Below, one piece after another: positions 37,105-49,531 of a stretch of 64,000 bases of DNA. The notes beneath the pieces were generated by a model, which had not been told where the DNA came from, ran no database searches, and saw nothing but the letters and a program-made list of their open reading frames with translations. How positions within the stretch are numbered: position 1 is the stretch's first letter; every line of letters starts with the position of its first letter. A program made the position numbers and the translations under genes. This DNA comes from Closterium sp. NIES-65. Lineage: Eukaryota > Streptophyta > Zygnematophyceae > Desmidiales > Closteriaceae. The stretch covers positions 841,501-905,500 of the forward strand of contig CANXME010002474.1 of NCBI GenBank assembly GCA_948144175.1. Reading direction: 5' to 3'.

Positions 37105-37542
37105 TGTTGGGAACAAACAATCTTAAGCGCCTCTGTCGTGTCGAAACACCAAGACACAAGCGAAGCATAGCATATCGAGGCACCAGCGAGTCAACCCTCG
37201 GAGGTTGAAGTAACCGCTGGAGGTTACGCGAAAGTCAAAGGTTAGCGACCTTTGACTTGACAAATGCAGCGCGACAGCAAGGACACACAACTGACTCGAC
37301 ATTGAGCAGTTGCCCGAGTCGCACTGTATCGAACCGCAACTGTAATACGGTTTAATTATATCTCTTCGTATTCTTTGTACTCTTATATAAACCTTTGTAC
37401 TTGCTTGTTTTAAACAACTTACTTTACCCTCACATACCAGCGCAAGGTGGTTCAAGGACTTCATCTAAACGCTTCCGCTACTACATCACTCTACTCAGAG
37501 TTTGACCCTACCAAAGATCCTAAGGTCTTTTTCAGCCCAACA
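37105..37542 (+). repeat. 3' LTR of Copia-B
   Basis: 438 bp, 12 substitutions from the 5' LTR. Its right border restores the interrupted Gypsy-C2 integrase sequence. Confidence 0.92.
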
Positions 37543-39326
37543 GCGTTTAGCGATGATGTTAGCTTTTTTAATTGCGTCTGCTGCCCTGGTCCGTGCTGCT
37601 TGCAAAATTTCGACGAACTGTTACGCGCGTGGAACCGGGTTGTCGGGAGTCGGGGTCATGGGTACTGATGGGTCTTGTCCGTAATTCAGGTAAAACGGTG
37701 ACTATTGGGTCGTGGCGGATGGGGCGTTGTTGTATGCGAATTTGATGAGTGGCAGTTGCTGTTCCCACGTGTTTGGGACGTCGCACGTAGCCCGGATGAG
37801 CTGTTCCATGGTCTGATTTGTACGTTCTGTCTGTCCGTCTGTTTCGAGATGGTACGATGAACTAAACTTAGTCGTGTGCCGAACTGCTGCCACAGGTTTC
37901 GCCAGAAGTTACTGGTGAATTTCGTGTCTCTGTCGCTGATGATTGATGCTGGTATCCCGTGCAGTCGAACTACGGTAGAGATGAAGAGGCGGGCTGTTTC
38001 TTCGGCTGTGATTGATTTTTTTGCAGGCTGCGAAGTGTGCCATTTTCGTCAGTCGATCGACGACGACCAGGATCGCGTCATTTCCACCCGCCCCGGCCGG
38101 TAACCCCGTGACGAAGTCCATTGTCACCTGCTGCCAAGCACGCTCTGGAGGTGGGATTGGCTGAAACTGTCCCGCCGGCCGCTTCCGTGTTGACTTCATG
38201 ATCTGGCAAGTGGGACACGATGCCACGTGACGTTGTACGTCGGTCAACATTTCGGGCCAGTAATAATACCGCTGCAGCTGCTGCCATGTTTTCTCTACCC
38301 CGAAATGTCCAGAGGTAACCCCGTCATGTGCCTCTTGTAGTAGTAATTCCCGTAGCAGTGTGTACCCTGGTACCCAGATGCGCTCGGTCCCGGCTTTTAC
38401 GTAATAGACTCCCTTGGTTGCTGCGAACTGCTGCGAATTTTCTCCTGTGAAGAATGGGTCCGTTTGATATCCGTGGGTAAATAATCCTGTCAGTAGCGGG
38501 CTGGTCTGGGCGAGTAGTATCGCGTGGATCTGGGCAGTGGGGCGGGTCAGTGCGTCGGCGATGTTCGAGGCTCCTTTTTTATAGGTGACTGTGTAGTGGA
38601 AGTTTGACTCGAGGAAATCGAGCCACCGAATCTGTCGTGGGTTGAGGTGGGGCTGTACGCGGAGGTACTGTAGTGATCGGTGGTCTGTCCGTACTGTCAC
38701 GTCTGCGCCAGTCAAGTAGCAGCGCCACACTTTGAACGCATGCACGATCGCAAGCATTTCGCAGTCGTGTATCGGGTAATTTTGCTCGGGCGGATGTAGT
38801 TTTCGTGACTCGTATGCGATGGGCTGTAGGCCGTTGCCGAAGTCCTGTAGCAGTACGACTCCAATGGCGATGTCGCTTGCGTCTGTAACATCCTCGAAGG
38901 GGCGGTGTGGGTCGGCGATGCGCAGGACGGGCGGTGAACAGAGAACATTTTTCAGGGCAGAGAAGGCAGCATGCTCTTTCTCCCCCCACGTAAAAACGAC
39001 CCCCTTTCGCAGTAAATCCGTCAGCGGGGCGGTCAATTGTGCCATGTCGGGAACGAACCGGCGAACATAATTAACGAACCCTAAAAAACTCTACAGTTCC
39101 AAGATGTTCGTCGGGGGACGCCACGCTTTTATCGTATCCAGCTTCTTTGGGTCGATTTCAACTCCAGCCTCCGAAATAACGTGCCCCAAAAATTGTAGCC
39201 TGTCCCGCAAAAACTCGCACTTAGAGCCCTTGGTGAGTAGCCGATGTTCCTCTAAAACTTTAAATACTACTTCGAGATCCGCTAAGTGCTGCTGCATGTC
39301 GCGACTGTAGACGAGGATGTCGTCGA
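37543..39326 (-). pseudogene. Gypsy-C2 integrase, RNase H and part of RT (broken)
   Basis: Middle part of C2 pol, between the Copia-B and Copia-A3 insertions. Minus-strand order: RT thumb (HRLLTKGSKCEFLRDRLQFL), TAG at 39091-39093 where C1 has CAG in ELQSFLGF, RNase H (VTDASDIAIGVVLLQDFG, TVRTDHRSLQYLR), and integrase zinc region (HFGVEKTWQQLQRYYYW, CPTCQ). The core start TMDFVTGLPAGAGGNDAI is followed by a frameshift near 37990, then ETDGQTERTNQ and TAG at 37702-37704 where C1 has CAG. Closely related to C1 and C3. Confidence 0.88.
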
Positions 39327-39456
39327 TGTGAAATAAATGACCAGGAATGAAATGACTAAGTCAGAGTTGGGTACAAATACAACCCTAGAAAGCTGTACCC
39401 CAAATGTGCTACCCCACTATAGCCTACAAACATGCATCAGCTATAATAATCTGACA
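39327..39456 (-). repeat. 3' LTR of Copia-A3
   Basis: 130 bp, TGTGAAATAAATGACC to AATAATCTGACA, apparently identical to 46513-46642. Confidence 0.93.
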
Positions 39457-39675
39457 CACCCCCATAGGCAAAGTGGGGGAGAACAAGGGGTCACAAGACC
39501 AGTCAAGCAAAGCAAAGCAAAGCAAAGCAAAGCAAGCTCAGGGTGGATCACAAAGTCACCACACAGTCCGAGCACAAGAGCAGGGCCAGAGGCCAGTTCA
39601 CATGCAGGAGTACAGACATATATATAAAACTAGACAAGCAGGAGCAGGTATATATATGTCACAGAACAAGTAAAG

Positions 39676-42600
39676 TCAAGAAGAGAGCAAGTGAGGCAAG
39701 ACAGGCACAAGACCCAGCTGGGTGCAGAAACGCTGATGGTCACAAGGCGCGAGTGCCTTGGTGAACACATCAGCAGTGTTGGCCTCAGAGGCCACGTACG
39801 CAAGTCGCAACTGACCACGCTGCTGCAGCTCACGAGCAAGGAAGTAGCGGAGAGCAATGTGCTTCGTTCTGTGCTCCAAGCGCTGCTCTCGACACAAGGC
39901 CAGCATGGCCTTGTTGTCTACGTACAGCACTGGAGGAGAACGAGGCGGCTCTCCAAGGTCAGTCAGAAGGTAGGTGAGCCAGCGAAGCTCCTGTGCAGCC
40001 ATTGCCCCGGCGTAGATCTCAGCCTCACAACTGGAGCTGAGAACCGAAGACGAACGAGTAGCCCGCCACGAGACAGAGCCGGAACCAAGACTGAAGGTGT
40101 AACCCTGTGACGACCGCTGCGTAGCCTGGTCGTCAGCCCAAGAAGCGTCCGCGTGGCCTGTAAGGACCACTGGACTCCGCCCTCCAAGCACTAGCCCCAT
40201 GCCCGACGTACTGCACAGGTAGCGCAATACCCTCTTCGCTGCAGCCATGTGCTCTGGTCGGTGTCTCCCAGGAGCAACATAGCGTGCAAGAATGCTCAGA
40301 GGGTATGCAAGGTCAGGTCGAGTGCAGGTCATCAGGTACATGAGGCAGCCAACAAGCTCTGGGTACGGGCCACTCGACTCTACGGACTCATCCGAAGGCA
40401 GAGCTGAGAGTGAGTGGCGAGTAGACAGAGGAGTGGCCTGAGGCGAGGAGTACGTGAAGCCGAAGCGCTGAAGGACCTGCTGCACCATGTGTGACTGAGT
40501 CAAGGTGATGGTGCGGCGTGCTCTGTCCCGAGTGATCTGCAAGCCAAGGTAGCTGCGCAGTTCACCCAGGTCTGTGCACGTGTGTCTCTTCAGTAGCTTG
40601 GACTTCACGTAGGCGAGTCCAGAAGTGTCCGCTGTGGCAAAGACCAAGTCGTCGACGTACACGAGGATGTAGAACGGCGGCAGTGAGGTGTCGGTGTGCA
40701 GAAACAGCGACGGGTCAGCAGTAGACGGAGCAAACCCAAGAGCCGCAAGCGTAGTCCTCAGTGTGTCGTGCCACTCACGCGGTGCCTGGCGGAGACCGTA
40801 GACTGGCCGTCGGAGGCTCCACTGGGTGCCAGGAGGGAAAGTCCCAGTGAAGCCAGGTGGACGGCGCAGCCAGATCTCCTCGTGCAGGCTACCCTGCAGG
40901 AACGCAGTGCTGAAGTCGAGAGAGTGAAGCTCGTAGTCGCGCTGAGCGGCTATGTGCAGCAGCACCCGAAGAGTGGTCATCTTCGGGGTGGGAGAGAAGG
41001 TCTGAAAGTAGTCAACTCCCTGCCGCTGGCTGAAGCCACGAGCAACGTACCGCGCCTTGAAGACAGGTGGAGAGCCCGGCGGCCGCTTCACCCGGAAGAT
41101 CCACATGCCACTGACGATGTTCGCCCCAGGAGGGGGAACTGCGTCAACGTAGGTGCCTGTGGACTTCCAGGAAGCCATCTCTGCATCCATAGCTGCCTGC
41201 CACTGAGAGGAGTAGGGACCCTCTACGGCCTCCGCGTAAGAGCGCGGAGTCGGGATGTCTAGTGCATCCGGGTCTCCCTCAGGAGCAAGCAGTACAGACG
41301 CGAGATGAGGTGAAGCAGCAGCCAGACACTGTAACTCCTCCTGCCTGTCCTCTAGGACGTCTGTGCCAAGAGCACACTCACCCCCGACGGACAGAGGACA
41401 GACACACGCAGACGCAGCAACAAGACTAGCAGCGTAGTCTAGACGACAGCGAGCAGCAAAGTCGACGAGCTCAGCGACAAGAGCAGACGCAGCAGTGGAC
41501 TCAAACGAGGGGTCAGTGACGACAGTAGCAAGCAGACGCGTGACAGTAGGACTGGCAGCACGAAGAGAGTCCGACTCAGGGTCGGCAAGCGCAGGAAGAG
41601 AGGACTCAGGAGGAGAAGGCAAAGGGGCACGCAGAGGAGCAGTGGACGGACGTAGAGACATCCGGTGCGTGCCAGGGACAGGAGGAGGACGCTGACGCGA
41701 ACCGCGACCACTAGCGCGAGCAGCACGAACAGGCGACGCGGGACGAGACGCAGGCTCACGACGCTCAGTAAGACCTCCAGTAGGACCAGTGTAAGGAGAG
41801 GGAGCAGGCAGAGGAGAGGAAGGCTCCAACAGTGACTGCGACTGGACAGGCTGTGGACACTCTACCGGAGGAGAAAGACCAAGAACCTGCTGCAGGAGCG
41901 GAACGAAGTACGGCCGAGGTCGCGCGGCAGCTCCAGACTCAGCACGGACAGCACCAGCACCCTCAGCGACAGTACCAGCGCCACCAACACCTCCAGCGGC
42001 AGGACCTCCAGCAGTACCAGCAGCAGAACCACCGCGAGGACAGACAGCAGTGGTCTCAGCACCAACACCCTCAGCAGCTCCAGCTCCAGGAGGACCCGCA
42101 GGCCCAGCAGCTCCGGGACCGGCAGCACCAGCACCCTCGACGGTCGAAGAAGCTCCAGCTCCAGCAGCACGCCCCCAGCGGCGAGCAAACCACTCTCGCA
42201 GCTCCTGTGGAGAGAGGGGCTCCCGTCGAGACGCAGCAGCAGGAGAAACCCCAGGCTCAGCACCCCCAGGCTCAGCAGCTCCCAACTCAGCACCCCCAGG
42301 CTCAGCAGCTCCAAGCACAGCACCCCCCGGCTCAGCACCCTCCGCAGTAGTACCCCCAGGCCCAGCACCCCCAGGCTCAGCACCCCCAGTAGCAGCACCT
42401 CCAGGCCCGGCACCCCCGCGCACAGCACCCCCAGAGTCAGCACCCCCAGGCTCAGCACCCGCAGCAGCACCAGAGTCACCAGTAACCTCGACCGGGTCAA
42501 CTGCGTCTACCTGGGACACACCTGAGGGGGCAGGAACCTGAGGGGGGAGGGGGTCTACCGGGGGGGGAACCGGCACAAGGAAGTCCGGCGGAGGGGGGAG

Positions 42601-45520
42601 GGAAGGAGTGCGGTAGGGGAAGAGGCGGTAGAAGGGGACTGACTCGTCGAACGTGACGTCCTGGGAGGACAGAACACGACGAGAGGAGGGGTGGTAAAAC
42701 TGCCACCCTGGAGCGTCAGTGGGGAAGCCAAGGAAGACACAGGGAGCAGCATGAGGGGACAGCTTGTCCGCAGACAAGTCGCGGACAAACGCCCGAGATC
42801 CCCAGACACGGAACGCCGACGCATCGCCAGCCTTCCCCGTCCACAGCAAGACTGGGGACATCGCGGGCCGAGAGACCCTGGGGTGAAGGTTGAGCTGATG
42901 CGCCGCGTACCTCACCGCAAAATGGGGGGCAGCCGCATGCATCATGGACGTACGAGCGACATCCATGACCATGCCAATGCGGCGCTCAGCAATCCCATTT
43001 TGCTGTGGAGAGTCCGGAAGCGTGAAGGTCTGGCGGATCCCCCGTGCACGACAGTAGTCTCGCAGAAGGCGCGAGGAGAACTCTCCGCCTCTGTCCGAGT
43101 GCAGACGCAGAACAGGAAAGTCCGAGCCGAAGCTCTTCCTGAGCTGGAGACGAGCCTCGCGGATCCAGTCGATCAGCACCTCAGTGACAGCACCCTTGCT
43201 GCGCAAGGGGAGGACTGTGGTGTAACGCGAGTAGTCGTCAACCACCAACAGAAAGTAGCGCTCGTGACCCTGCCCACGGACGGGGGCTGGGCCCCACACG
43301 TCCATGTGAAGCGTCTGCAGAGGAGCCTCTGTCGGGGGGGAACTGGGAGGAGTGAGGAGCAGCCCGGAGGCGACCCTCGACACAGGGGACACAGGAAGGT
43401 CCTGGCCCGGAGGGAAGGGGAGGGAGAGACTGGGGAAGACCAGAGACAAGGACACGGGAAGCCATGCTCCGAAGACGGGGCAAGGAGGGGTGGCCAAGAC
43501 GGTGGTGCCACAGGAGAGTCTCGTGAGACAGGAGGCGACAAGAACAGGGGGCAGACTCAGGACCTGACCGGGACGCAGCAGCAAGCACCTGACCTGACGC
43601 AGCCACCTGACCAGACGCAGGGACAGGAGGAGACTCAACGGTCAGGGTGTAGAGACTCGACCCCGGCCGACGCGAGAACGTGGCCAGGTGTCGGCCTGTG
43701 CGTGCCTCCGTGCAGTGGGTCACCCGCTGACTCGCAGGAGTGAACTGGTGAACCCCCACATCCTGCAGGTCCGCGCCACTCACCAAGTTCGTAGAGAACG
43801 AGGGAAGGTACAGACCAGACAGGGTGCCCGAAGGGGCAGCCGGACACGGGAGGACAGTGGAGAAGTGAGAGAGGACAGGACCCCCAGAGGGGTCAGCCAG
43901 GGAGACGGCAACCGGCCAGCCAAGCGGCGTAAGGGTGGTGCGGTCTCGAAAGAAGGAGCGAGAAGCCCCAGAGTCAAGTGTGAAAGTAAGGGAGGACGAG
44001 GGCGACGCAGTACTTGAGAGCGCAGTCTCACCAGTACCTGAGAGCGCAGACGCACAGGCACCTAGAGCAGCACCCTCACAAGCACCTAGCGCAGCAGTAC
44101 CAATGCCCGGGTCGGGCTGGAAACACCGGTAACCCTCAGTCTCCTCACTAATAGTCACAGCATACATAGCAGCAAGGAGAGCATCAAAATCAAGATCAAA
44201 GATCGCTACACCAGTCCTAAGAAGCTCATCCCAGCGAGGGATCTCACTAGCCCCGGGGAACTGCTGACGCCAAGCGTCCGTCAGGCGGCCAAAGCAGCGC
44301 TGGGTGGGGTGGGCACCCCCACACTGCTCACCCGCGCGGTCGCCGGAACGAAGGACGTAGGTGCAAGGACCAGTACCCCCACCCCTCTAACGCTGAGTGT
44401 ACCACTCACGAAGCTGCTGAGGCGGAGGGATGTCCCGCGAACGCTGCTGCTGCTGCTGCTGCGAGCGCTGGCCACCACCACCGCCGCTCCGCTGCTGGGT
44501 ACCACCCCGACCAGCTCCACCCCCTCCACCACCACCGCCTCCTCCGCTGCCTCCTCCGCCGCCTCCACCTCCGCCGCTGCCACCACCACCACCGCTGCCA
44601 CCACCACCGCCGCCTCCGCCGTTGCTGCCACCACCACCACCACCCCCGCCACCACTCCCGCCGCCACCCCCACTCCCTCCGCCGCCTCCGCCGCCACCGC
44701 CACCGCCCCCTCCAGCTCCACCCGCGCCCTTGCCCCCCTTGCCCTTGCCAGAGCGACGTCTCCCACTAGGGGCAGACGCCGCGCCGACCGACTCAAGACC
44801 AAGCAGGTCGGCAGCAGCAGCAGAGGCAACAGAGGGCAGCAAGGGGGAAGGAGAGCACCCCTCAAAGATGGGGGTGCGAGGGTCTCCACGAGAAGCTCCT
44901 ACAGCGACTATGCTCTTCTCCGCTGCGAGGAGGGCCTTCTCGAGGACGTCGACGGTGAGGGTGGTGGGACAGACTGCGAGAAAGTGGTCCCTGACTACGC
45001 GAAGGGAGTCAGGGAGGCGTGCGACTACGTAGTAGAGAGTGATGTACATGGGGGGGGGGTTCTTAGCGCAGAACTCAGCAGGAAGGGCGGCGCGGTAGCG
45101 AGTGTCACTAGTGCGGAGGTGCGTAATGAGGTCAGCGACAGTGGGAAAGGCAGAGAGGTCAGGAAAGAGGTAGGGAAGCATGAGACGGCTCAGTGCAGCA
45201 GTGGCAGGGGAGGAGTAGCGCGCAACTACAGCGTCGTACAAGGTCTGAGCACTCTTGTACTGACTAAAGTGCGCGCGCTCAGAGGTAGGGAGGTGGCGAC
45301 GCACAGCAAGACGTGCAGCAGCATCGCGGGTGGCCCACTGAGAGCGCACAGTGGGATCAGCATCAGCAGCAGGAGCAGGAGAGGCGCCAGAGGTAAGGTC
45401 AAAGAGAGAGAGGCCGTCTGCCCTATCGCACTGTAAAAACAACTGCAGGTCGTCTACCCAGACCTCAAAGTCAATGGCGCGACCCTCAGCGTCAAAAGCT
45501 AGGACACTAGGGGTAGCCAT
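39676..45520 (-). pseudogene. Copia-A3 gag-pol, nearly intact
   Basis: Starts at ATG 45520 (MATPSVLAFDAEGRAIDFEV) and follows copy A2 domain by domain. TAG at 44387-44389, just after the Gly-rich linker (EWYTQR then stop), replaces a Gln codon. The frame then continues through the irregular zinc motif and protease (LDSGASRSFF) to about 43340. There a C run one base longer than in A2 shifts it. From there to the stop at 39676 the frame is open: integrase core (DVWGPAPVRGQGHERYFLLV, HSDRGGEF, NGIAERR), GGAEP-type linker, RT (YVDDLVFATA) and RNase H (DASWADDQATQRSSQGY, SSCEAEIYAGAMAAQ). Four residues present in A2 (LWPF after HAAAPHF) are missing in integrase. The frameshift may be a sequencing error. 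Confidence 0.92.
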
Positions 45521-45589
45521 GACGACGACAGCGAAGCAGTGCAAGCAGTAGGGGAAGAGCACGCAGTGACAGTGGGACTGTGCTCACCA

Positions 45590-46440
45590 GGCAGGGCAGG
45601 CCGGGCAACTCTGCAGAAGGGCGGCTCGGCGTCTCAGCGACTCGGCTGCTGGGCGGCTCGGCTCCCGGGCGGCTCGGCGGCAGGGCGGCTCTGGGGCAGG
45701 GCGGCTCGGCTTCCGGGCGGCTCGGCGGCAGGGCGGCTCGGGTGCAGGGCGGCTCGGCTCCCGGGCGGCTCGGCGGCAGGGCGGCTCGGGTGCGGGGCGG
45801 CTCGGCTGCACTGCTGCTCGGCTGCTGCAGGTGGGCGGCTCGGCTGCTGCAGGTAGGGTGGCGGGGCCGCGAGATCAGGGTCAGCGGGGCCGAAGTATCA
45901 GGGCCGGCAGGTGCAGCGGCGGGGACGGCGGGGCCGCAGCTGGTGGAGCGGAGGGGCCGGCAGAGAGAGCGGCGGAGCCGCGGCTGAGCAAGCGACGGGG
46001 CCGGCGGCGTAGCGGGCGGCGGGGCCGCGTCGTAGTCGGCGGCTGGGCCGCGTCGTAGCGGGCGGCGGGGCCGCGTCAGAGCAGGCGGCGGGGCCGCGTC
46101 AGAGGTGGCGGCGGGGCCGCGTCAGATCAGGCGGCGGGGCCGCGTCAGAGGTGGCGGCGGGGCCGCGTCAGATCAGGCAGCGGGGCCGCGTCAGAGGTGG
46201 CGGCGGGGCCGCGTAAGAGGTGGCGGCGGGGCCGCGTCAGAGCAGGCGGCAGGGCCGCGTCGAGCAGGTGGCGGGGCCGCTTCGTAGCTGGCGGCGGGGC
46301 CGCGATCGGGCGGCGGGGCCGCGACGTGGCGGCGGGGCCGCGATCGGGTGGCGGGGCCGCGATCAGAAGGGGTGGCGGGGCCGCGTCTGAGGGACGGCGG
46401 GGCCACGAGGGAAAGGGCGACTCGAGGGGTCGCTAAAAAA
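45590..46440 (-). repeat. Copia-A3 leader: GC-rich tandem repeats
   Basis: Two arrays are visible on the plus strand: GGGCGGCTCGGC-type units at about 45630-45850, and GGCGGCGGGGCCGCGTCAGA-type 20-25-bp units at about 46000-46410. The shared core GGCCCCGCCGCC (reverse) is also in the A2 leader, but unit length and order differ. Confidence 0.85.
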
Positions 46441-46512
46441 AAAGGTGCGCGCCTCGGGGCGCGCTTCGGTGGGCCCTAGGCAACGTTCCCACAGGGAACT
46501 CGCTCTATACCA

Positions 46513-46642
46513 TGTGAAATAAATGACCAGGAATGAAATGACTAAGTCAGAGTTGGGTACAAATACAACCCTAGAAAGCTGTACCCCAAATGTGCTACCC
46601 CACTATAGCCTACAAACATGCATCAGCTATAATAATCTGACA
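46513..46642 (-). repeat. 5' LTR of Copia-A3
   Basis: 130 bp, identical partner of 39327-39456. On the element strand it precedes the primer site and the GC-rich leader. Confidence 0.93.
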
Positions 46643-49007
46643 GTCGAGGTAAACTATCACGCATTTATCTAAGAGTGGCCTAAACGCCTCGTTCATGGTC
46701 ATCTGAAATGTTGCGGGCGCGTTGGTCAGCCCGAAAGGCATCACCGTGTACTCAAACGACCCGTACCTAGTCCTAAATGCTGTCTTGGCGCACTCCGATG
46801 GTTCGACCCGAATATGATGGTAACCCCCCCCGTAAGTCTATTTTCGAAAACACCCGTGCTGTTCGCAGTTGGTCGATTAGTTTGTCGGCGCTGGAATGGG
46901 GTACCGCGACTTGACTGTTACCCTGTTGAGCGCTCGGTAATCGATGCACATGCGAAACCCTCCGTCTTTTTTCGGTGTGAACAATATCGGTTCGGCAAAC
47001 AGTGACGAACTTGGTCGAATAAACTGCTTTTCTAACAAATAATCTAACTGCTTCCTTAGTTCGTCGAGCTCGGGCTGTGTCAGTCTGAACTGGCGCTGTA
47101 CAGTTGGCTATGCCCCCGGTTCTAACTCGATCCTATGATCATGCGCCCGCTGAGGTGGCAGCCCTTCCGGTAAGTCGTCTGGAAAAATCCCCGGGTACCG
47201 TTTCAACAGTTCCTGTAGTTCGGGCGGTACTGCTGCCAACAGTTTCTGAAAATCGCTCGGCTGCTCCGTTTCTCTCACTAATGCTATATCTACTGCGTAC
47301 ACGTCAGCTCCAGCGGCAACAACCCGTTTCATCGTGATGGCGTTGACGTGGACCGTTGAAGACTCGGGCGACTGCCAGCGAGGTAGCTCGACCCAGTTAC
47401 CACTACTTCGCACGGTGCAGCTACCCGTCGTCCAGTCAATTCGCGGGTTATACCGTCGCAGCCCATCACGTCCCAATAAAATATCGTGCCCATCCAGTGT
47501 CGTTGCGAGCATTTCCTGTGTAAATCCGAAATTTCCCCCGCATCGGACTTTGACTCGCTCTACCTTTTCTCGTATGGCTTCTGGCGTGCCGTCGACTAAG
47601 CGTGCGTCTATCTCCGGTAAGCAACGGCTAAGTGTCAGCTGTTGTTTTCATGCGGTTGCGGTATTAACTAAGCTGTGGCTTGCTCCTCCGTCGATAAAAA
47701 CCTTCACTACTGCTCCCTGTATTTTCCCGTGGATTAGTACTGGGCAATCCGTCGCTGTACCCTCCTTATTCATCCGAGCCCGATCGATGGCGTGAATCGG
47801 TACTGTGACTCGGTGAGGGTCAGTGTGGTTGGGCGAGCAGGCAGTCTCGTCAGTAGTTGGCCCAACTTCTACTGACTGCTGGCGTTTCCCTGCCTCCGAG
47901 ACTCCCCCCCCTGCTCTGCTCCGCGGCGCCTTAGCTCCTCTGGGCATTCGCTCTTGCGATGGCCCGGCCTGTTGCAAGCAAAGCAGCGCCCCTTAAACGG
48001 TACGGCAGCTGCATTCGTTGCAACAGCGTTTACAGTGGCGTGCTCGATCGGTCCCCGAGGACGATGTCCGTAGTAGGACCCCGGTCTCGGTCGACGTAGA
48101 ATGTCGATTTTCTTGGCGAGCACGAGAATCTCGTTGAAGTTCGAGAGTCCGCGCAGCATGATTTCGTGCGAGATATCCAGCTTCAGCCCTCCAACATAAC
48201 GGTCCACCCGCTCTGCTTCGTGCATGTAGCCGACCTTCTTGCAAAGTGCGAGAAAACCGCTCGTGTAATCTTGAACCGACCCAAACTGCCGCCAAGTGCG
48301 CAATCTCTGACGCGCTGAAATAGAAGCTGCGATCGGCTCGAAGCGCGCCCGAAGCCCTGCGCACCACGCATCCCACGTGCTGTATTGGACGGTCTCGCAG
48401 AATGAACTCCAGGAGACAGCTGGACCCGTGGGCCCTTCCTCTTGCGACGGTGGCTCGTAGGCGCGTGGCGACGTCACGATGACTCGCCACCAGTCCATGG
48501 CGGGGCCCCTTAACAGCGAAACGGCATACCGAATCTTCGTTGCGTCCGACTCGACGTAATTCGCGTCGAAGAAGACGTTCATCGTGAAAACCCACGATTG
48601 AACCGTCAGACCTCCACGTTGGCTTGGGTCGAAGCAGGGCGGGCGTTGCGGCTTGAGTGGCATGGGTGCCATAATGGCCTGTTCGCCACTTGTCGTCGCG
48701 AACTCCACGTGTCGACGGGCTTCTCGAGGCTCCCGCGGGCTTGGTGCGACCCTGTTTCCTCCCATGCCAGGCATCGGCTGGGCGGCGCCATCACTGGCTG
48801 CGCCTGAGCGCTGTCCCACGCTGTCGTGTTGCGTTGGTGTGCCGGACGAAATGACGATCGGCTCGTCCGATTGTGCAGATGCATTTGTCGGTGCGTGTGA
48901 TGGCGCTCCGCCGTGAGCGTCGCAATTTCGAGCGCCGAATCTTCAAGTTGGCGCACCAGACGGTCAAGCTGCTCCTGCGTCAATGTGGCGAGCGTGAATT
49001 CGGCCAT
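46643..49007 (-). pseudogene. Gypsy-C2 gag, protease and start of RT (broken)
   Basis: Gag starts at ATG 49007 (MAEFTLATLTQEQLDRLVRQ). A deletion near 48880 shifts the frame. The rest of gag (GPAMDWWRVIVTSP ... RCFACNRPGHRKSECPEE) is open to 47869. Pol overlaps gag in another frame from about 47977. Protease FIDGGASHSLVNTATA is followed by TGA at 47648-47650, where C3 has CGA. TAG at 47108-47110 replaces a CAG codon (GAQPTV in C3). The RT N-terminus down to YLDD is present but frame-broken, and is cut by Copia-A3. Confidence 0.88.
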
Positions 49008-49192
49008 GGCGGGGGTGTCGGGCGAGCTCAGCGAGAGCCTCGGTCGTGGCCGTGCGTGCTTACGAGAGAGCACTACGAGCGGCGGTGCTGTGTCGCTGAG
49101 AGACGTCTACCCCCCCCAAAAAAAATTGAGATAGTGGGGAAGCGAAGGTGTGGGTGCAGTCCGAGAGGAGATCGTAAGCTCTGAATACCAAG

Positions 49193-49531
49193 TGTTACGA
49201 GTGCAAGTGAGTGAACGAACGAGAATTGCACTATCGAAGCAAGAGTCCAATGAGCGAAGGCATGAGCGAAGAATATATAGCGAAACTACAGTGGTAACGG
49301 TAATGGACTGTGGTTGTCGCGCGATGGGCCTGGGACTGAGGTTGGGAAAAGTGTCGAAGCGGAGATCCGGAGCGCGGGTTACCCGCCGAGCCGTGAGGTC
49401 GGGGTGCGACGTGCGAAGGTGGCGGGTGGATTGTCAATGCGAGGATTGCAAGTGGTAACGGTGCTGACTGTGGTGCTACAGTGATGTATGCGTTGAGCAG
49501 GGACGCGAAGGAAAAGGAGATTTTCCTTACA
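49193..49531 (-). repeat. 5' LTR of Gypsy-C2
   Basis: 339 bp, partner of 20067-20409. On the element strand it is followed by CTTGGTATTCAGAG, a primer site related to initiator-Met tRNA. Confidence 0.9.

Larger units (their letters stand above)
23975..37542 (+). mobile_element. Copia-B: Ty1/copia element with 438-bp LTRs, carrying nested Copia-A2
   Basis: LTRs at 23975-24412 and 37105-37542 differ at 12 positions (2.7 percent). Flanks are CCGTT (23970-23974) and GCGTT (37543-37547), an imperfect 5-bp duplication; the joined flanks restore Gypsy-C2 sequence. A primer site TGGTATGAGAGCTGG follows the left LTR, and a polypurine tract GCGAAGGGGAG precedes the right one. Without the 7.5-kb A2 insert the element is about 6.1 kb. 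The reading frame is interrupted many times, so it is inactive. Confidence 0.94.
39327..46642 (-). mobile_element. Copia-A3: recent family A Copia with by-eye identical LTRs
   Basis: 7316 bp; 130-bp LTRs at 39327-39456 and 46513-46642 match at every base I compared. The duplication GTCGA lies at 39322-39326 and 46643-46647; joining the flanks restores the C2 RT sequence (YLDD region). Minus-strand primer site TGGTATAGAGCGAG follows the right LTR. AGCAA-type short repeats near 39495-39535 lie between pol and the left LTR. Gag-pol has one TAG and one homopolymer frameshift. Confidence 0.96.
20067..49531 (-). mobile_element. Gypsy-C2: chromovirus copy split by three later insertions
   Basis: LTRs at 20067-20409 and 49193-49531 are flanked by ATAAG (20062-20066 and 49532-49536). 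Internal pieces lie at 20410-20891, 23940-23974, 37543-39326 and 46643-49192. They are separated by pogo (20892-23937), Copia-B with nested A2 (23975-37542) and Copia-A3 (39327-46642). Subtracting inserts and duplicated targets leaves about 5.52 kb, the size of C1. The LTRs differ at about 9 positions plus a 4-bp gap, roughly 2.6 percent. Many stops and frameshifts make it inactive. Confidence 0.95.

Noticed and set aside
41832-42350. Gln-rich open frame on the plus strand
   Set aside because: Opposite-strand shadow of the repeated linker in Copia-A3 pol.
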